The notes under the pieces are model-generated. The model had not been told where the DNA came from, searched no databases, and worked only from the letters and a program-made list of their open reading frames with translations. Shown here piece by piece: positions 11,449-23,341 of a stretch of 64,000 nt of DNA (positions are counted from its first letter, which is position 1; the number at the start of each line of letters is the position of its first letter). The stretch lies in assembly GCF_905475395.1 (NCBI RefSeq), contig NC_058337.1, positions 97,210,368 through 97,274,367 on the forward strand, written 5' to 3'. The position numbers and the translations under genes were made by a program. The DNA is from Chrysoperla carnea (Eukaryota > Arthropoda > Insecta > Neuroptera > Chrysopidae).

Positions 11449-11740
11449 TACCACTAGTTCGATTTACATTTAGGCATATATCACGAGTATGACAGAATAC
11501 ATGCGTTAAGCAATGCATCTAAGTGAGAGGTATTATATACATGTGTTGATCACCACTCTCTGCAGGCTCACAACAGAAGAACTGTTGTATAACTTAAAAG
11601 ACATCGAAGCCACGATGCAAATCACTTTTGCAATTTTATATAACATCAATAATACCTCTTATTTAGATGCATTGTTTAACGCATGTACTCTGTCATACTC
11701 GTGATAGTTATTTGCCTAGATGTAAATCAAACTAGTGGTA
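11449..11740. mobile_element. MITE with about 100-bp inverted ends and TA target duplication
   Basis: The left end TACCACTAGTTCGATTTACA is matched at the right end by the complement of TACCACTAGTTTGATTTACA. The match extends with small changes through ATCACGAGTATGACAGA, ACATGCGTTAA and AATGCATCTAA. Total length is 292 bp, flanked by TA at 11447-11448 and 11741-11742, which fits non-autonomous Tc1/mariner elements. The 63-codon open frame inside is a by-product of the inverted ends, not a gene. Confidence 0.85.
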
Positions 11741-12680
11741 TAAAAGAGCCTTTATATCCACATTATATACTTTTACACATTGGTCTAAAAACGAAAAACT
11801 TGCTCAGTACAAGGCTAATAATTTTTAAATTATAAGTAGTACCCTTTAATCTGTTAGTACATTACCAGATAATGTTCAAACAACAGAAAATGTTTATTTA
11901 GTAAGACAATAAATTTTTTCGTACAAGAACGTATACGCGAATTTCCGAAGAAAATGGAGCTATATTGCTTTTGTACTGATGATGGAAAATTAAAAAAATT
12001 TTCTTTAAATATTAATCGATCCCACCTAATAGACGCCAAAAATAACCATATTTTTATATATCTATATACGTATATGTACCCTCTATAGCGTTCGCAATTT
12101 AAATCTGATTTGAATAAATTTTGGTATCAAGAAGAGTTTTGGTATTTGAAAGATCAAGTTCGTTAATGAGAAAATTCGACAGATAAACAAGGGGTGCAGG
12201 GGGGTGTACGCAAATTACCAAATTTTCATTTTTTTCAAAATATTTTTTCTTTTTTGATCTAATTTTAAGTTAAAAAGTACTCATTTAATTTCTAGACGCT
12301 TAGTTTTCGAAATAAAAGTTCCTGAAAAATTAAAAATGCAATATTCGTTTTTCAATCTCCATACGTATTTTTTTTTTCGAAATATTTTTACTTGGTACGT
12401 CAATAACTAATAGCATTGGGCTTATTCAGAATAACAATGCGCATTCGCTTTTGTGCGGGCGCCCAAAAAATTGGAGATAATATAGAGAATTATATTTTGT
12501 AAACATAATAAACCACATGAAGTTAAGAAAACCTTAGTAACATTGACATTGTAGCAAACATTGATCCATATTTGTCCATAAAATTATTTACATGTGACTT
12601 CCATGTACAAACTATCATTCCCTTTTTCACCACTTTAGGGTGAGGATAGAACAAACACCGTGACTAGAGATTTTTATAAA

Positions 12681-13183
12681 TCTATAATATAAAAATGAAT
12701 CGCTGAATGTATTGCTAAGGGTAAATCTCGAGAGCAGCTGAACCGATTTGGCTAATTCTTTTTTTTATAATATTTCTTGAAGTACGAGGATGGATCTTAC
12801 GAAAAGAAAAATTTAAAAAAAATTGCCTGGAAAGTCTAAAAGTAACACTTTTTTATATTCCCATACAGAAGATTTGTAATAGTAATTAAAAGTCAATTTG
12901 AACTTTAATTTACCATACCATAAAATTTAAGTGTTAGTAGAGGGGTTGCGGGAAATCAAAACAATACAGCGACTGCTTTCAAATTACTTCATTTGGAAAA
13001 TTGCATGCCATGTTTTAAGGTTTGTAATAGTATTTGCAGTTGTATGTTTATTAATCATAACTATTATAGCCCAAATACTTTTTTCCTTTACAGATAAAAA
13101 ATCTCAAAAATATTTAAAAAAATAAATAATACCTAAATAAAAAATCGACTGTTAGGTGGTACGAAGTTTACCGTGTCAGCTAG
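12681..13183 (+). mobile_element. Non-autonomous Helitron
   Basis: The element starts TCTATAATATAAAAATGAAT directly after an A and ends GTCAGCTAG directly before a T, the Helitron rule of insertion between A and T with TC and CTAG termini and no target duplication. The 5' part has CTCGAGAGCAGCTGAACCGA, a phrase common near insect Helitron 5' ends. The 3' part has GGTACGAAGTTTACCGTGTC, giving a small GGTA/TACC hairpin near the terminus. It is 503 bp long with no Rep/helicase coding. A 64-codon frame at 12931-13125 contains a hydrophobic stretch but no known domain and is not called. Confidence 0.85.
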
Positions 13184-14514
13184 TATTACAGATGTTCGAT
13201 ATAGAAAGGCTCAAATAAATTATTTCAAAAATACAATATTATTTCAATCAAACATTATAAATTCAGTTTATGTTAAAAATACTTACATTTTATCCTTTTC
13301 CCCTAACAAATTAGTATGAAAATTGAATTTTTCACACAAGTTGGCAAATTGTTAATTTTTCCATATCATGTATACACTCTTTAACTTATCCGGTAACATA
13401 AAAATTTCTGTAGATTATTTTAAAAATAATTTATAGGCGAAAAATTGTATTTAATACACTTGTATTGTGCATTTAACAAATATTAGAAGTTTCATAATAT
13501 TTCAGTTCAGATATGACAAATTTATTATTAAAAGTGCAATACCAGAACTAAAGTAATATAACTTATAACTAATAATTATTTGAAAAAATAAAAGTACATT
13601 TAAATGAATTTTTGATAAAATAAGTAATGTAAAAATTTAATTACTCTATTGAAATAACCTTGGTACATATTAGTATTTGGTGGAAATCTTTTTGAAGCAT
13701 ACAATTTTCAAAATAATTTTAAACCTTTTTCGTTCTCATGTGGGGTAATAACTTTTTATGTAAATCACATAATTAAAACAATTGTTTAATTAAACGAAAA
13801 TAAAACATTTTATATCAGATACTTTTAATGATTACCATTTGTAATTATTAACCCTTCATACAGATCATTGTGCGGCATCTAGGTCTTATTATGTGGCCAA
13901 ATATGTTGCCTTCTTTACTTCATCCTCTTTACTTCCTTAAGCCGCTTTAAAAACAGCCGAAACAAATAATAAATAAACAGATAAGTTAGGTATTATGCAT
14001 ACATAGGTATATAGTGTAGGCGCTGAGTAGGTTTCGTATGCATTTACAGGTCCCACTAAACAAGGAGTGTATTTCGACGTATTTTGACCCGCTGAATCAT
14101 ACTGGGGGGGGGGGGGATTGTTATAAACAAATTAATTGTTTATACGGCTATAGCTCCTAAATTGTTTAAAATTTTAGCAAACATATGTACCATTTTAGTC
14201 TATTTGAAAAAGCGAATATTTCTTTTTTTTATTCGTCTGGATACGGCCAATAGAACCGGAGATATGGATAAAATTGTAAACAAAAATGATACTGCATAAG
14301 GTCAGCGCTTGATTTGAAACGTCCGTAAATTGGCCAATAAATGATATTTTTGTACTTTTATTTACTTATTTTAAAAATATGAGTCTATATTTTAATGTTA
14401 TGCACGTAAAAATACGTTTCATGCAATAGCAATGAAGCTAACACGATATTAAGTATTAAGTTTTAACATTTTTCCGGACCGCTATTAGTTTATAAGTCGC
14501 AACCGAGCCATTAG
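13184..14514. other. AT-rich intergenic DNA
   Basis: No gene recognised. A run of 13 G lies at 14104-14116. The rest is AT-rich with no bounded element visible. Confidence 0.5.
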
Positions 14515-15176
14515 CAGTGGTGGATTTACACTAGGGGCAGTCGGGGCTAGTGCCCAGGGCGGCAAATTTTCTAGGGCGGCAAAATTTGGAAAGTGGAAAA
14601 AAATTTCTTTTATAGTCATCAAAAGTTCTCTATAGGAATTTTTTATTCTTTCAATTAATCATTTATTATTTAGGGGATAATTTAAGACTGAGTTTCCGAA
14701 CGTAGAAATTGCATATCGAATTTTCATTACTTTAGCTGTAACAAACTGTAGCGCAGAACGATCTTTTTCTTGTTTAAAAAGAGTTAAAACTACTTGCGTT
14801 CTACAATGAGTGCAAATAGACTCAATAGCTTAGCTATTCTATGCATCGAATCGGACGTACTTCAACGTTTGAATTGTGAAGATTTAATCGACCAATTTGC
14901 AAATCAAAAAGTCAGACGTGTTTGTCTGTGAAAAAAATTATTGTTATATAATTATGAGTCAAGCTTAGTGCAAAATTTGTAGTTCTAAGAACAAAAACAT
15001 ATTTTCTTACATTATATTGAGTATATAATAAGCATAATAAATTATTTGCAATTCATTAAATATTTTAATTTTTTAAAAATAAGATATCAAATCTATATAA
15101 CTTTGAGTGAAATTTCAGTGATGGGGCGGCATTTATTCGACTGCCCAAGGGCGGCAAAATTTTAAATCCGGCCCTG
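14515..15176 (+). mobile_element. Internally deleted hAT transposon with 8-bp target duplication
   Basis: The left end CAGTGGTGGATTTA and the right end TAAATCCGGCCCTG are inverted repeats. The element is flanked by the perfect 8-bp direct repeat GCCATTAG at 14507-14514 and 15177-15184, the target duplication size of hAT elements. Sub-terminal GGGCGGCAAAATTT words occur at both ends. Between them lies a remnant of the transposase C-terminus. At 662 bp it is too short to be autonomous. Confidence 0.95.
14693..14931 (+). pseudogene. hAT transposase C-terminal dimerisation domain remnant
   Basis: The first part reads FPNVEIAYRIFITLAVTNCS followed by AERSFSCLKRVKT, which is the hAT C-terminal dimerisation motif (family pattern around SAERSFS.LK.IK). 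The following part, LRSTMSANRLNSLAILCIES and then EDLIDQFANQKVRR ending at TGA, continues the same domain in a different frame, so one frameshift lies near 14790. The catalytic core is absent. It resembles the ZMYM1-like/hAT proteins common in insects. Confidence 0.9.
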
Positions 15177-15497
15177 GCCATTAGCAAAAGAAAACCCCAC
15201 GTAATTATATAGGAGTGGCAAATTTATTTTAAGAATCTTATTTATTTTTTCAAATATCTCCATTAAAACTTGAGTTATTGCAACCGAACTCGTAATGAAA
15301 CAAACGATTTCGTAATTAACTCAATTGTTTGTTTTCACTTGTTTTTCAATACTTTTAATTTGATATTTACCATTCTATTTACATGTAAACAGTTGAAAAT
15401 TAGTCAAAAAGTCATTATTTAATACAAATTTTTTAAATTAGCAGCGCTGCGGTCGATTTAGCTGCCCCCTCCATCTTCTATGCACCCTGCAAATATT

Positions 15498-15640
15498 TTT
15501 ATACCATGTATCTATGAAATATATTAAGGCATACTAAGTTTAGTCCCAAGTTTGTAACTCCTAAACATATTTTCATAGCATGTTCAGGACGTAAAAGTGA
15601 AGTCGAGTTCGTAAATGAGTAACATAGATCAACTGGGTCT
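15498..15640 (-). repeat. Interspersed repeat family A, copy 2 (reverse, internally deleted)
   Basis: Read on the minus strand, this contains the family A phrases TTACGAACTCGACTTCAC, TTACGTCCTGA and, after an internal deletion, ACAAACTTGGGACTAAACTT and ATGGTAT. It abuts the tandem array at 15639. It is the only copy in this window in reverse orientation. Confidence 0.75.
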
Positions 15641-16408
15641 CGATTTTTTACAATTTTCTTAAGGGCCCTTAGAAAAAATCAGGAAAAAATTTTTGTTTTC
15701 GATTTCGATAAAACTCTGTATATAAGGTAATTTTGACCCTAAAAATACAAAAATCGGGTTTCTGAGAAAATCGCTTTTCGTGTCTAATTTTGGATATTTC
15801 AAAAGCCACGCATCCAATCATTAAATAAACCCGATTTTTTTATTTTTTAGGCCCAAATTATGTTATATAATGAATTTTATCGATATCGAAGGCAAAAAAA
15901 AATTCTCGATTTTTTGCAATTTTCTTAAGGGGTACCCCTTAGAAAAAATCGAAAAATCGGGAAAAAATTTTTGTTTCCGATTTCGATTAAACTCTGAATA
16001 TAAGGTAATTTTGTTCCAAAAAATACAAAAATCGGGTTTATGTACCGATTAAATGCATAGTTTCTGAGAAAATCGCTCTTCGTGCCTGATTTTGGATTAT
16101 ATTTCAAAAGCCACGCATCCAATCATTAAATAAACCCGATTTTTGGATTTTTTAGGTCCAAATTGTATTATATAATAAATTTTATCGATATCGAAGGCAA
16201 AAAAAATTTCTCGATTTTTTTGCAATTTTCTTAAGGGGTACCCCTTAGAAAAAATCGAAAAAATCGGGAAAAAAATTTTATTTCCGATTTCGATAAAACT
16301 CTGTATATAAGGTAATTTTATGTACCGGTTAAATGCATAGTTTCTGAGAAAATCGCTCTTCGTGTCTGATTTTGGATTATATTTCAAAAGCCACGCATCC
16401 AATCATTA
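15639..16408 (+). repeat. Tandem array, period about 266-305 bp, 3 units with palindromic core
   Basis: Units start with CTCGATTTTTT at 15639, 15905 and 16210. The last ends near 16408 in GCCACGCATCCAATCATTA. Each unit holds a hairpin core: TAAGGGCCCTTA in unit 1 and TAAGGGGTACCCCTTA in units 2 and 3. Outer inverted arms are TCGATTTTTT and AAAAAATCGA. Unit 3 is shortened internally. Open frames across the units on both strands are periodic by-products. Confidence 0.9.
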
Positions 16409-17142
16409 TGAGAACGAAATATGACGTTAGTGATGGAGAACTGCTTCTGAAGAAAAACTATTTTTCAGGTAGCATTCGGCAAACATTATGCGTTCCTTCC
16501 ACTTGCATCTTGTTTGTAAAAACTATTTTACTTGACTACCGTAGTATATTTCCAGGCATTGCAAACTACACATGCAATTGTTATGTATAGTTTGCAGTTT
16601 CGGTTTTGGGTTGATTGCGATCTGATTCTACTCTATTTATTTGTAGAATAAGAAAAAAAAAGTAGAGCGGTAGAATTAATAAATACATGAAGTCTAACCC
16701 CAAAGCATGAGATTTGCAACTTTGCTATTATTTAGTCACCATTCGCCAACTAAACTTAGCTGTTGTCCTCAAATTTTTTTAACATGGTTTAACAATACAG
16801 TTCCATACTGGGATAAATACGACAGAAAAAAATTCAGCAAAATTGAATTACGTAAAAATTTATCATAACATTCATTAAAAAGTATACAAGCTATTTCCAT
16901 TACCAAATTCCACCAAGATTTGATCCAGCATAACCAAATGTTATTCAGGAATTATTCAACTGAAATTAGGTATTTAATTTGCGACTTTATTATAAAAAAA
17001 AAAAATATAATGGTGGGTAACATATTTTTGTTCATTTTATTATTTATTCTTATAAATAATTCAAAATTTACAAAATACGATAGGAATAATTATTTAATTT
17101 AAATAATAATTTACAATAATATAATTAAAAATTAAGACTATT
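16409..17142. other. Intergenic DNA downstream of DNAJB11
   Basis: No gene recognised. On the minus strand, AATAAA at 17143-17148 is the likely polyadenylation signal of DNAJB11, so its 3' end probably falls just inside this stretch. Confidence 0.5.
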
Positions 17143-17205
17143 TTTATTTCAAAATCACACACTCTATTTACAATTACTCAACTGCATAAGAGATGGACTG
17201 AGTTA

Positions 17206-20200
17206 TTAAAATCCTCTTAAACCATTGTAAATTTTGTTTACAGGCGACTGTTTTAATAATTGTTTTATGTCTGAAACAAAAATAGATCAAAATTATAATA
17301 AAATTTAATGATACGAGGAAGTCAATAAATTTCTTTAATTTCTGTTTCATGAAAGTGGCATTTGCAACGTTCTCACAGAAAAAATAATTGTTCGTGAAGT
17401 CAAAGACTTCCATACCAGATCTGAGTGTTTTAGCACGGTTTAGGCAGGGCCCTATTCGAAGTCCTCTTTACTACTTGAGATGAGCCTTACTACGCTGAAT
17501 CTGTTACGCTTCCCTACTTTTCGAAGAGCTTGAAACAGTTCGAGCTGATTACTAATACTAGGATTTTAGATGCAAAATAATCCATTTAACGATCAGCTCT
17601 ATTTTAATTTAATTTTATTGATGTAAAATGTATACAACAATATTAAAATTGATAATTCAAACATACCTTCTTTTTCTTCAGGAGTAAAATCTTGCTTTGG
17701 AAATTCAACATCTATCGTTATATACAAAATTCCATGTAAATTATTATTCTCATAATTTGGCATTCCTTCACCCTTCTTACGTATCCTAGCACCAGGCCAT
17801 GTTACTTTTTCACGTGTTATTGTTACTACATGTCCGTCTAAATGTTTTAAATCTAATGAAAAACCAGTTAACGCATCCTAAAAAAAAACAATCAATGAAT
17901 TATTTAATTTATTAATGGATTCAGTACCGATGTTGACTTAGTACCATGGATATAGGAATATTTTAAAAGGGATTTAGTATAACCGAGTGAGATGAGTCTC
18001 ACTCAGGAGGAAGAGGCAGGGTATCATTGTGCCTACTCTCTATTGGCTGTTAACTAGGCGCATGCAGAATCTAAAACACACGCAGTATTATCGTTCTATT
18101 TGAATTTCCCGCAAAAGACCCCTTCGTCTAAAGTAGGACTTTATACTACATCCCTACTATAATTACTAGATCCGTGATACGAATAATTTGAAGGAATCAG
18201 GGGCAAACATTTTATATTAGAATACATCAGCAACCAATGATTTAATTGATCAAAAGCATTTCTTTTACAATTAAATTTCGATTTTTCCCTAATTTCCAAA
18301 ATCAATTTTTGTATTATATAAAAACGTCAGTATAAATAAGCTAATCGTAATTACCCTTATTTTAAAGACGCTATTTAATAATCATTTTTTTCATAAATTT
18401 AGCTAAATATTTTTATTGTGTACAGCATACATATTAATCTAAATATATATTTGTAAAAATGTACTAATATAGATTTAAATTGATATATATTATTCTATAT
18501 TATTGAAATTCTTATAATTTACCTGTAAACTGATTGTAATATTTGTGTAGAGATCATCACCTCTTCGTTCAAAGATGGGATGAGGTGTTGTTTTTACTTT
18601 TAAAATGAGATCACCTGGTTCCCCATCAATATGTGGTTCACCTTCACCAGAAAATTTCGTTTCTTGACCATCGACCATACCTGGTTCAATTTCAATTTCA
18701 AGAGTGCGTTCCTCACTTACAAATTTGACGTTTGGACATTCGTCACACACAGTCTGTTGAATCATTTGAAAACGGCCGGGACCTAAATTTCTCGTCACCA
18801 TTTCTTGTCGACAGTTACATTTTCTTGTACCTTTTGCTGGTTTCATAACTGGTTTATTTCGTGTTATCTAAAATTATAAAAATGTTTTTTTAATTATTTA
18901 GCACAACTATAATACACTTGTAAATAATTTTGAGTAAAGATCAAAATAATGAAAAATTAAAAATGTGAAGTTTGTCATGAAAATCGGTATATGGGGCATA
19001 AAAAAATGTTCTAAGCAACTTATTTTCGATATCTCTAACCATCTCTGGCGCTAGATAAAATTTTAGGAATTTGCCCTATTTGTCAATTTGTAGTAGGCTC
19101 AGTTTAAGGTTCAGGTTTCTTTTAACTATTTTAAAAAATGTAACCCACTCCCTATATGACTCTGCAAATTTTCCAATCGATATTCTTATAAATGACGAAA
19201 GTGTGAGGGTGTCTTCATCTTAAATGCGACACACTGTATAATAGACAGCGAAACAAAGCAAATTCAAAATTTTGATCTTAAGATACTTATGGATAAATCT
19301 TAATTCAATATCATTAGAAAATTCAAAATCAACAATTCAAAATGGTGAATTGTTGTTTCCAAGATTAAACACGAGTGACTCGTGACAGTATGAGCTCAGG
19401 CTGCCGATAATCATACCGACTGTGTCACATTCAAATGTTATCAGATTTAAATTTAATTTCACTGTACATTACTTCATTAACTGTAATTAGCATAGTTGTA
19501 AAAGAAAATATCGGGTGAATATTGTTTCCGATTTCTGTAATAGTGTCTCATTTTTGAACGCAAGAGCTAAAAACTGCAGAACCCAACCAATCTCCTCAAT
19601 TATCGACAAACTCAACCAATCGAAGTCGTAATTACATCAAGACAGAAAAATCAAATTTCAAAAAATAAAAAAGAAATGTTCAAACAAAAATGGAGTTACA
19701 TATGATAAATTATGGCATGTAAAAGATGCGCTTTTGGCAGCTGAATTCATACTGTCGCGAGATATAATTTCAGGTCCGCATTCATAGTTAAACCTTAATT
19801 AAATAATGAAAGCCAATCGTTGGTTAATCCATTTCCCTAGTTCATTTCACAATTAAAATCTTCAGAAGATGAATGAGAGCATCTCATTGATTCGCCCATT
19901 CCCCTAGTTCATTTCGTAATTAAAACCATCAGAAGCCGAATGAGTGCTAATGAGCACTTCGATTTCTTTCCTTGAGGAAAGTTGTAAAATCCCTTCGTAA
20001 ATAAACATCAATGCCTGTAGTTGTAAAAAATGTTTCGCATTTGGAAATGACAAACAAACTATTAAAATATGCTATAATTTTAGTCCACGCGTGTTTTCGT
20101 CTTTTAATTTACAGACAAAAGCTCCTAAAAAACTACCCCTCTAGTGAGACTGTGTAGAAACGGGTATGTATAGCAGATATTTAGAAATGCAATTGGAAAT

Positions 20201-20776
20201 GAGTGTCCCTTATAAATAAGGAGTTCTTAATGAAGAGACCCTTGTCCCTTAAGTTTGAGGATCAACTATGAATACAGGGACTTGGTACTTTAAATATAAC
20301 TACTGCACTTAAACAATTACCTCAATAAACGTTCCACTGTATAATTCTTCCAGAGTAACAAACACATCCATTACAATGTTAGCTCCCCTTGGAGTTTCAT
20401 GAGATTGTTCACTATTACCGAACGGGAAACCAAAGTCACCAAAGAAACTAGCAAACGGATCCATATTATTCATTTGACCATCTTGTTTTAAGCAATCTTC
20501 GCCACATCTATCATATTTCTTACGTTTTTCTGGATCGGACAGAACTTCATACGCAGCGCCCAAATCTTGAAACTTTTGAGATGCATTTGGATCATCTTGA
20601 TTCTTGTCAGGATGTAGCTCTTTAGCTAACTTTCTGTACGCTTTTTTAATTTGATTTGTATTTGCATTTTTTGGTACATCTAAAATCGCATAAAAGTCTC
20701 TACCCGCTAGCACAATTAATAAACAAAAAATTGAATTTATAAAAAGTAATAACCACACACTAGACGCTGCCATCAT
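17206..20776 (-). CDS. DNAJB11: DnaJ homolog subfamily B member 11 (ER co-chaperone, ERdj3)
   Basis: Four coding exons on the minus strand, 20776-20321, 18867-18523, 17877-17667 and 17270-17206, join in frame at GT-AG sites to give 358 aa, the same length as human DNAJB11. I chose ATG 20774-20776 because the open frame above it holds no other ATG. Residues 7-24 form a signal peptide core. The J domain follows ([12 protein letters not shown] at 55-57), then a Gly/Phe stretch ([13 protein letters not shown]), the substrate-binding part with the Cys motifs CNC and [36 protein letters not shown], and the C-terminal [11 protein letters not shown]. The protein stimulates the ATPase of BiP and binds unfolded clients in the ER lumen; it has no KDEL, as expected. 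Fly ortholog: shriveled. The minus-strand AATAAA is at 17143-17148. Intron 1 is about 1.45 kb and holds a two-copy direct repeat (CCCTAGTTCATTTC.. at about 19834 and 19901). Confidence 0.95.
17985..18004. repeat. Perfect short hairpin in DNAJB11 intron 2
   Basis: GAGTGAGA and TCTCACTC are separated by TGAG, giving an 8-bp perfect stem with a 4-base loop. It lies inside the intron between exons 2 and 3. Function unknown. Confidence 0.4.
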
Positions 20777-20813
20777 ACGCCGACCATACACCTCTCATGT
20801 GTGTAAATTTATG

Positions 20814-20837
20814 ATTGGTTGAAATAAAATACACGTG
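20814..20837 (-). promoter_or_regulatory. Candidate CCAAT box and CACGTG motif upstream of DNAJB11
   Basis: Upstream of the DNAJB11 ATG (20776) the minus strand has CCAAT at 20818-20814 and the plus strand carries ACACGTGT around CACGTG at 20832-20837. ER-stress genes are commonly driven by CCAAT plus an ACGTG-type XBP1/ATF6 site. The spacing here does not match the classical ERSE or ERSE-II, so this is a suggestion only. Confidence 0.3.
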
Positions 20838-22307
20838 TCTTTATTTTACAATACTAATATTTGCTACCACTTTGTTAACAAATGTCAAATGTTTTAATAT
20901 TTATGCTACTTTTGAGTTAAGCCAATTTTCTAATCATATTATGATAAATAAATGCTATTTAATTTCAAATAAACATAGTTCATATTTTGTTTTTACATTT
21001 GTTATCCTAATTTTTTGAAAACAATTTTGAATTTGCTACCATTAATAGTTAAAGGTGTAATAGTTATAGACCGATAATTAGTCCGAAAAATGAGTCAGGA
21101 CTGTAGTAATAATATAAACATATATGTTCCTAAATACAAGCTATCATGCTGCCCATCACGATTTACGCCTTAGGTTACTCGTATCAATTGTTGAAATTGT
21201 TCCAAAACTTTGAACGCAACTTTCTTTGTGATTATTAAACTTATTTATGTGATTATTTAAAGCGAAAAATGGTATGATAGTAAATTAAAATTACTACAGC
21301 TATGTATATAATAAAAATTTTAGTTTTCCTTGTATAATAAAAAAATTCTTGAAAATAAAAATAATAATTAACGAAACTAACTCATTAACTTTCGTTAGAT
21401 CGAAAAACGCCAAGAAACTTTTTTCTTAGAATTTCATCTCCCTCTCCATTATTTTTTCTACTATTCACTTCATTTTCACCCTGTATATTAATACTTATTT
21501 ATGTTATTTCAACTAACTTATCTTCCTTTTAACTGGGTCGGATTTTGGAACGGACGGATTTTGGATCTTAAATTTATTGTTGAAATTCCTTCAAACAACA
21601 AAATCCTAGCCTTGTATAATAGTTTCCATTCATGTTTATTTTGTGATATATCAATTTGAACTTTAAAAAAAATTGCTAATTGCAATTATAACATTGGACT
21701 TGAACAGCAAAAATATGCACATTATAGTCCGTTAATAGGGTTCGAACTTTCTGTGAATTTCAATTTGGCGGTATCGCACATTATCCTTTTATCTATCTCT
21801 TATATTATCCTAACTACAGAAAAATAACGGGTGCCAAATGAATAGAACATTTTGTTGACTTTTTTGGGTGCCCGCATTAGGTCTTCCGGGGAGCCGGTCT
21901 TCCAAATAAAAATTTCTGAAAATTCCGAGATAATTCCATCAAATCCGACTATTATTTTTATTTTCTTATTCTTCGTAAATCTGTCTGGACGTCTTTAGAA
22001 AATATATTTTTTATTACACCAATCTTTGTTTATGTTTACTAGTCAGATATAAGGCCAAACGAACAAAATAAAAAACATTACAAACTTTTCAATTTCAAAT
22101 GATTCATCAATTTATTCAACTTATGAAACTTCCATAGACATTACTATGCTTATGGAAACTTCATACTCCCCTCCTTTGTTTATCTGTAGAGCAACATCTG
22201 TGCTGTCAAATGAACGCAACCATTATTACTCTGCAAGTTGTGTTTGGCCGGTTGAGGTTATTTTCAATTACAGTTTACAAAGTTTATTAGTAAAATAAAA
22301 ATTAAAA
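20838..22307. other. Intergenic region between divergent DNAJB11 and PSMA7
   Basis: About 1.5 kb separates two head-to-head genes. It must contain both promoters, but no TATA box or bounded element is convincing by eye. The small open frame at 20815-21018 has no recognisable domain. Confidence 0.5.
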
Positions 22308-23135
22308 ATGAGCTCTTCACGATACGATCGAGCAATTACTGTATTTTCTCCTGATGGTCATTTATTACAAGTAGAATATGCACAAGAAGCTGTTAGGAAA
22401 GGATCAACTGCGGTAAATATTCATTCATTGCTCAGCACTTTTCGTAATACAATAATATAAAATAATAAAAACTTTTGTTACCATAAGGTTGGAGTTCGGG
22501 GAAATGATGTCGTTGTATTAGGCGTTGAAAAAAAATCAGTTGCAAAATTACAAGAGGAACGTACCGTGCGAAAAATTTGTCTTTTAGATGATCATGTTGT
22601 AATGGCATTTGCGGGATTAACAGCAGATGCTCGAATTTTAATAAATCGGGCACAAATTGAATGCCAGTCTCATAAACTAACAGTAGAAGATCCGGTTACA
22701 TTAGAATACATTACACGTTACATAGCAGGCTTAAAACAAAAGTATACTCAGAGTAACGGTCGTAGACCCTTTGGAATTTCATGCCTATTAGGGGGATTTG
22801 ATTACGATGGTCAACCCCATTTGTATCAAACAGAACCATCAGGTATATATTATGAATGGAAAGCAAACGCTACAGGACGATCTGCGAAAACTGTTCGTGA
22901 ATTTTTGGAAAAATATTATACACCCGAAGAAGTATCAACGGAAAATGGTGCAGTAAAATTAGCCATTAGAGCATTGTTAGAAGTTGTACAATCCGGTCAG
23001 AAAAATTTAGAAATTGCAGTCATGAGACGAAATAAACCACTTCAAATGTTAGATTGCGATTCGATTGATAAATATGTAGCAGAAATTGAAAAAGAAAAAG
23101 AAGAAGAGGCTGAAAAGAAAAAACAGAAAAAATAA
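22308..23135 (+). CDS. PSMA7: Proteasome subunit alpha type-7
   Basis: Exon 1 (22308-22412) and exon 2 (22488-23135) join in phase 0 across a 75-nt GT-AG intron to give 250 aa, normal for the family. The N-terminus [20 protein letters not shown] followed by [17 protein letters not shown] is the alpha-subunit signature, and residue pattern [10 protein letters not shown] is that of alpha-7 (fly Prosalpha4). The NTN-hydrolase body follows ([61 protein letters not shown]). The C-terminus is a Lys/Glu-rich tail ending KKKQKK. Alpha subunits lack the catalytic Thr and form the gated outer ring of the 20S proteasome in cytosol and nucleus. AATAAA lies at 23230-23235. The gene is head to head with DNAJB11. 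Confidence 0.98.
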
Positions 23136-23341
23136 TAATCCTATTTTCTGTTTAATTTTAATAATTCAATTTTCTTTATTAATCAAATCGATAACTTTTT
23201 ACAATTATTATTATAATATTTTGTGAACCAATAAAAAAATTACTAAAATTATGTTGATTTAAATTTTTTAATTTATCTGAAGTAAAATTACTATCAATGT
23301 ACATTTTTCGAATGATTCCCTAATAATTATGCAGATATAGC

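Noticed and set aside
11513-11704. 63-codon open frame
   Set aside because: It lies inside the MITE at 11449-11740, overlapping its inverted ends, and has no domain.
12931-13125. 64-codon frame with a hydrophobic stretch
   Set aside because: Located inside the Helitron; no similarity to a known protein and no independent start context. It could be captured host sequence but I cannot support a gene.
15870-16402. Overlapping frames on both strands (60-101 codons)
   Set aside because: They repeat with the period of the tandem array and read through its palindromes.
20777-20791. Upstream start for DNAJB11
   Set aside because: The five extra codons begin at GTG. ATG 20774-20776 gives 358 aa, the usual family length.
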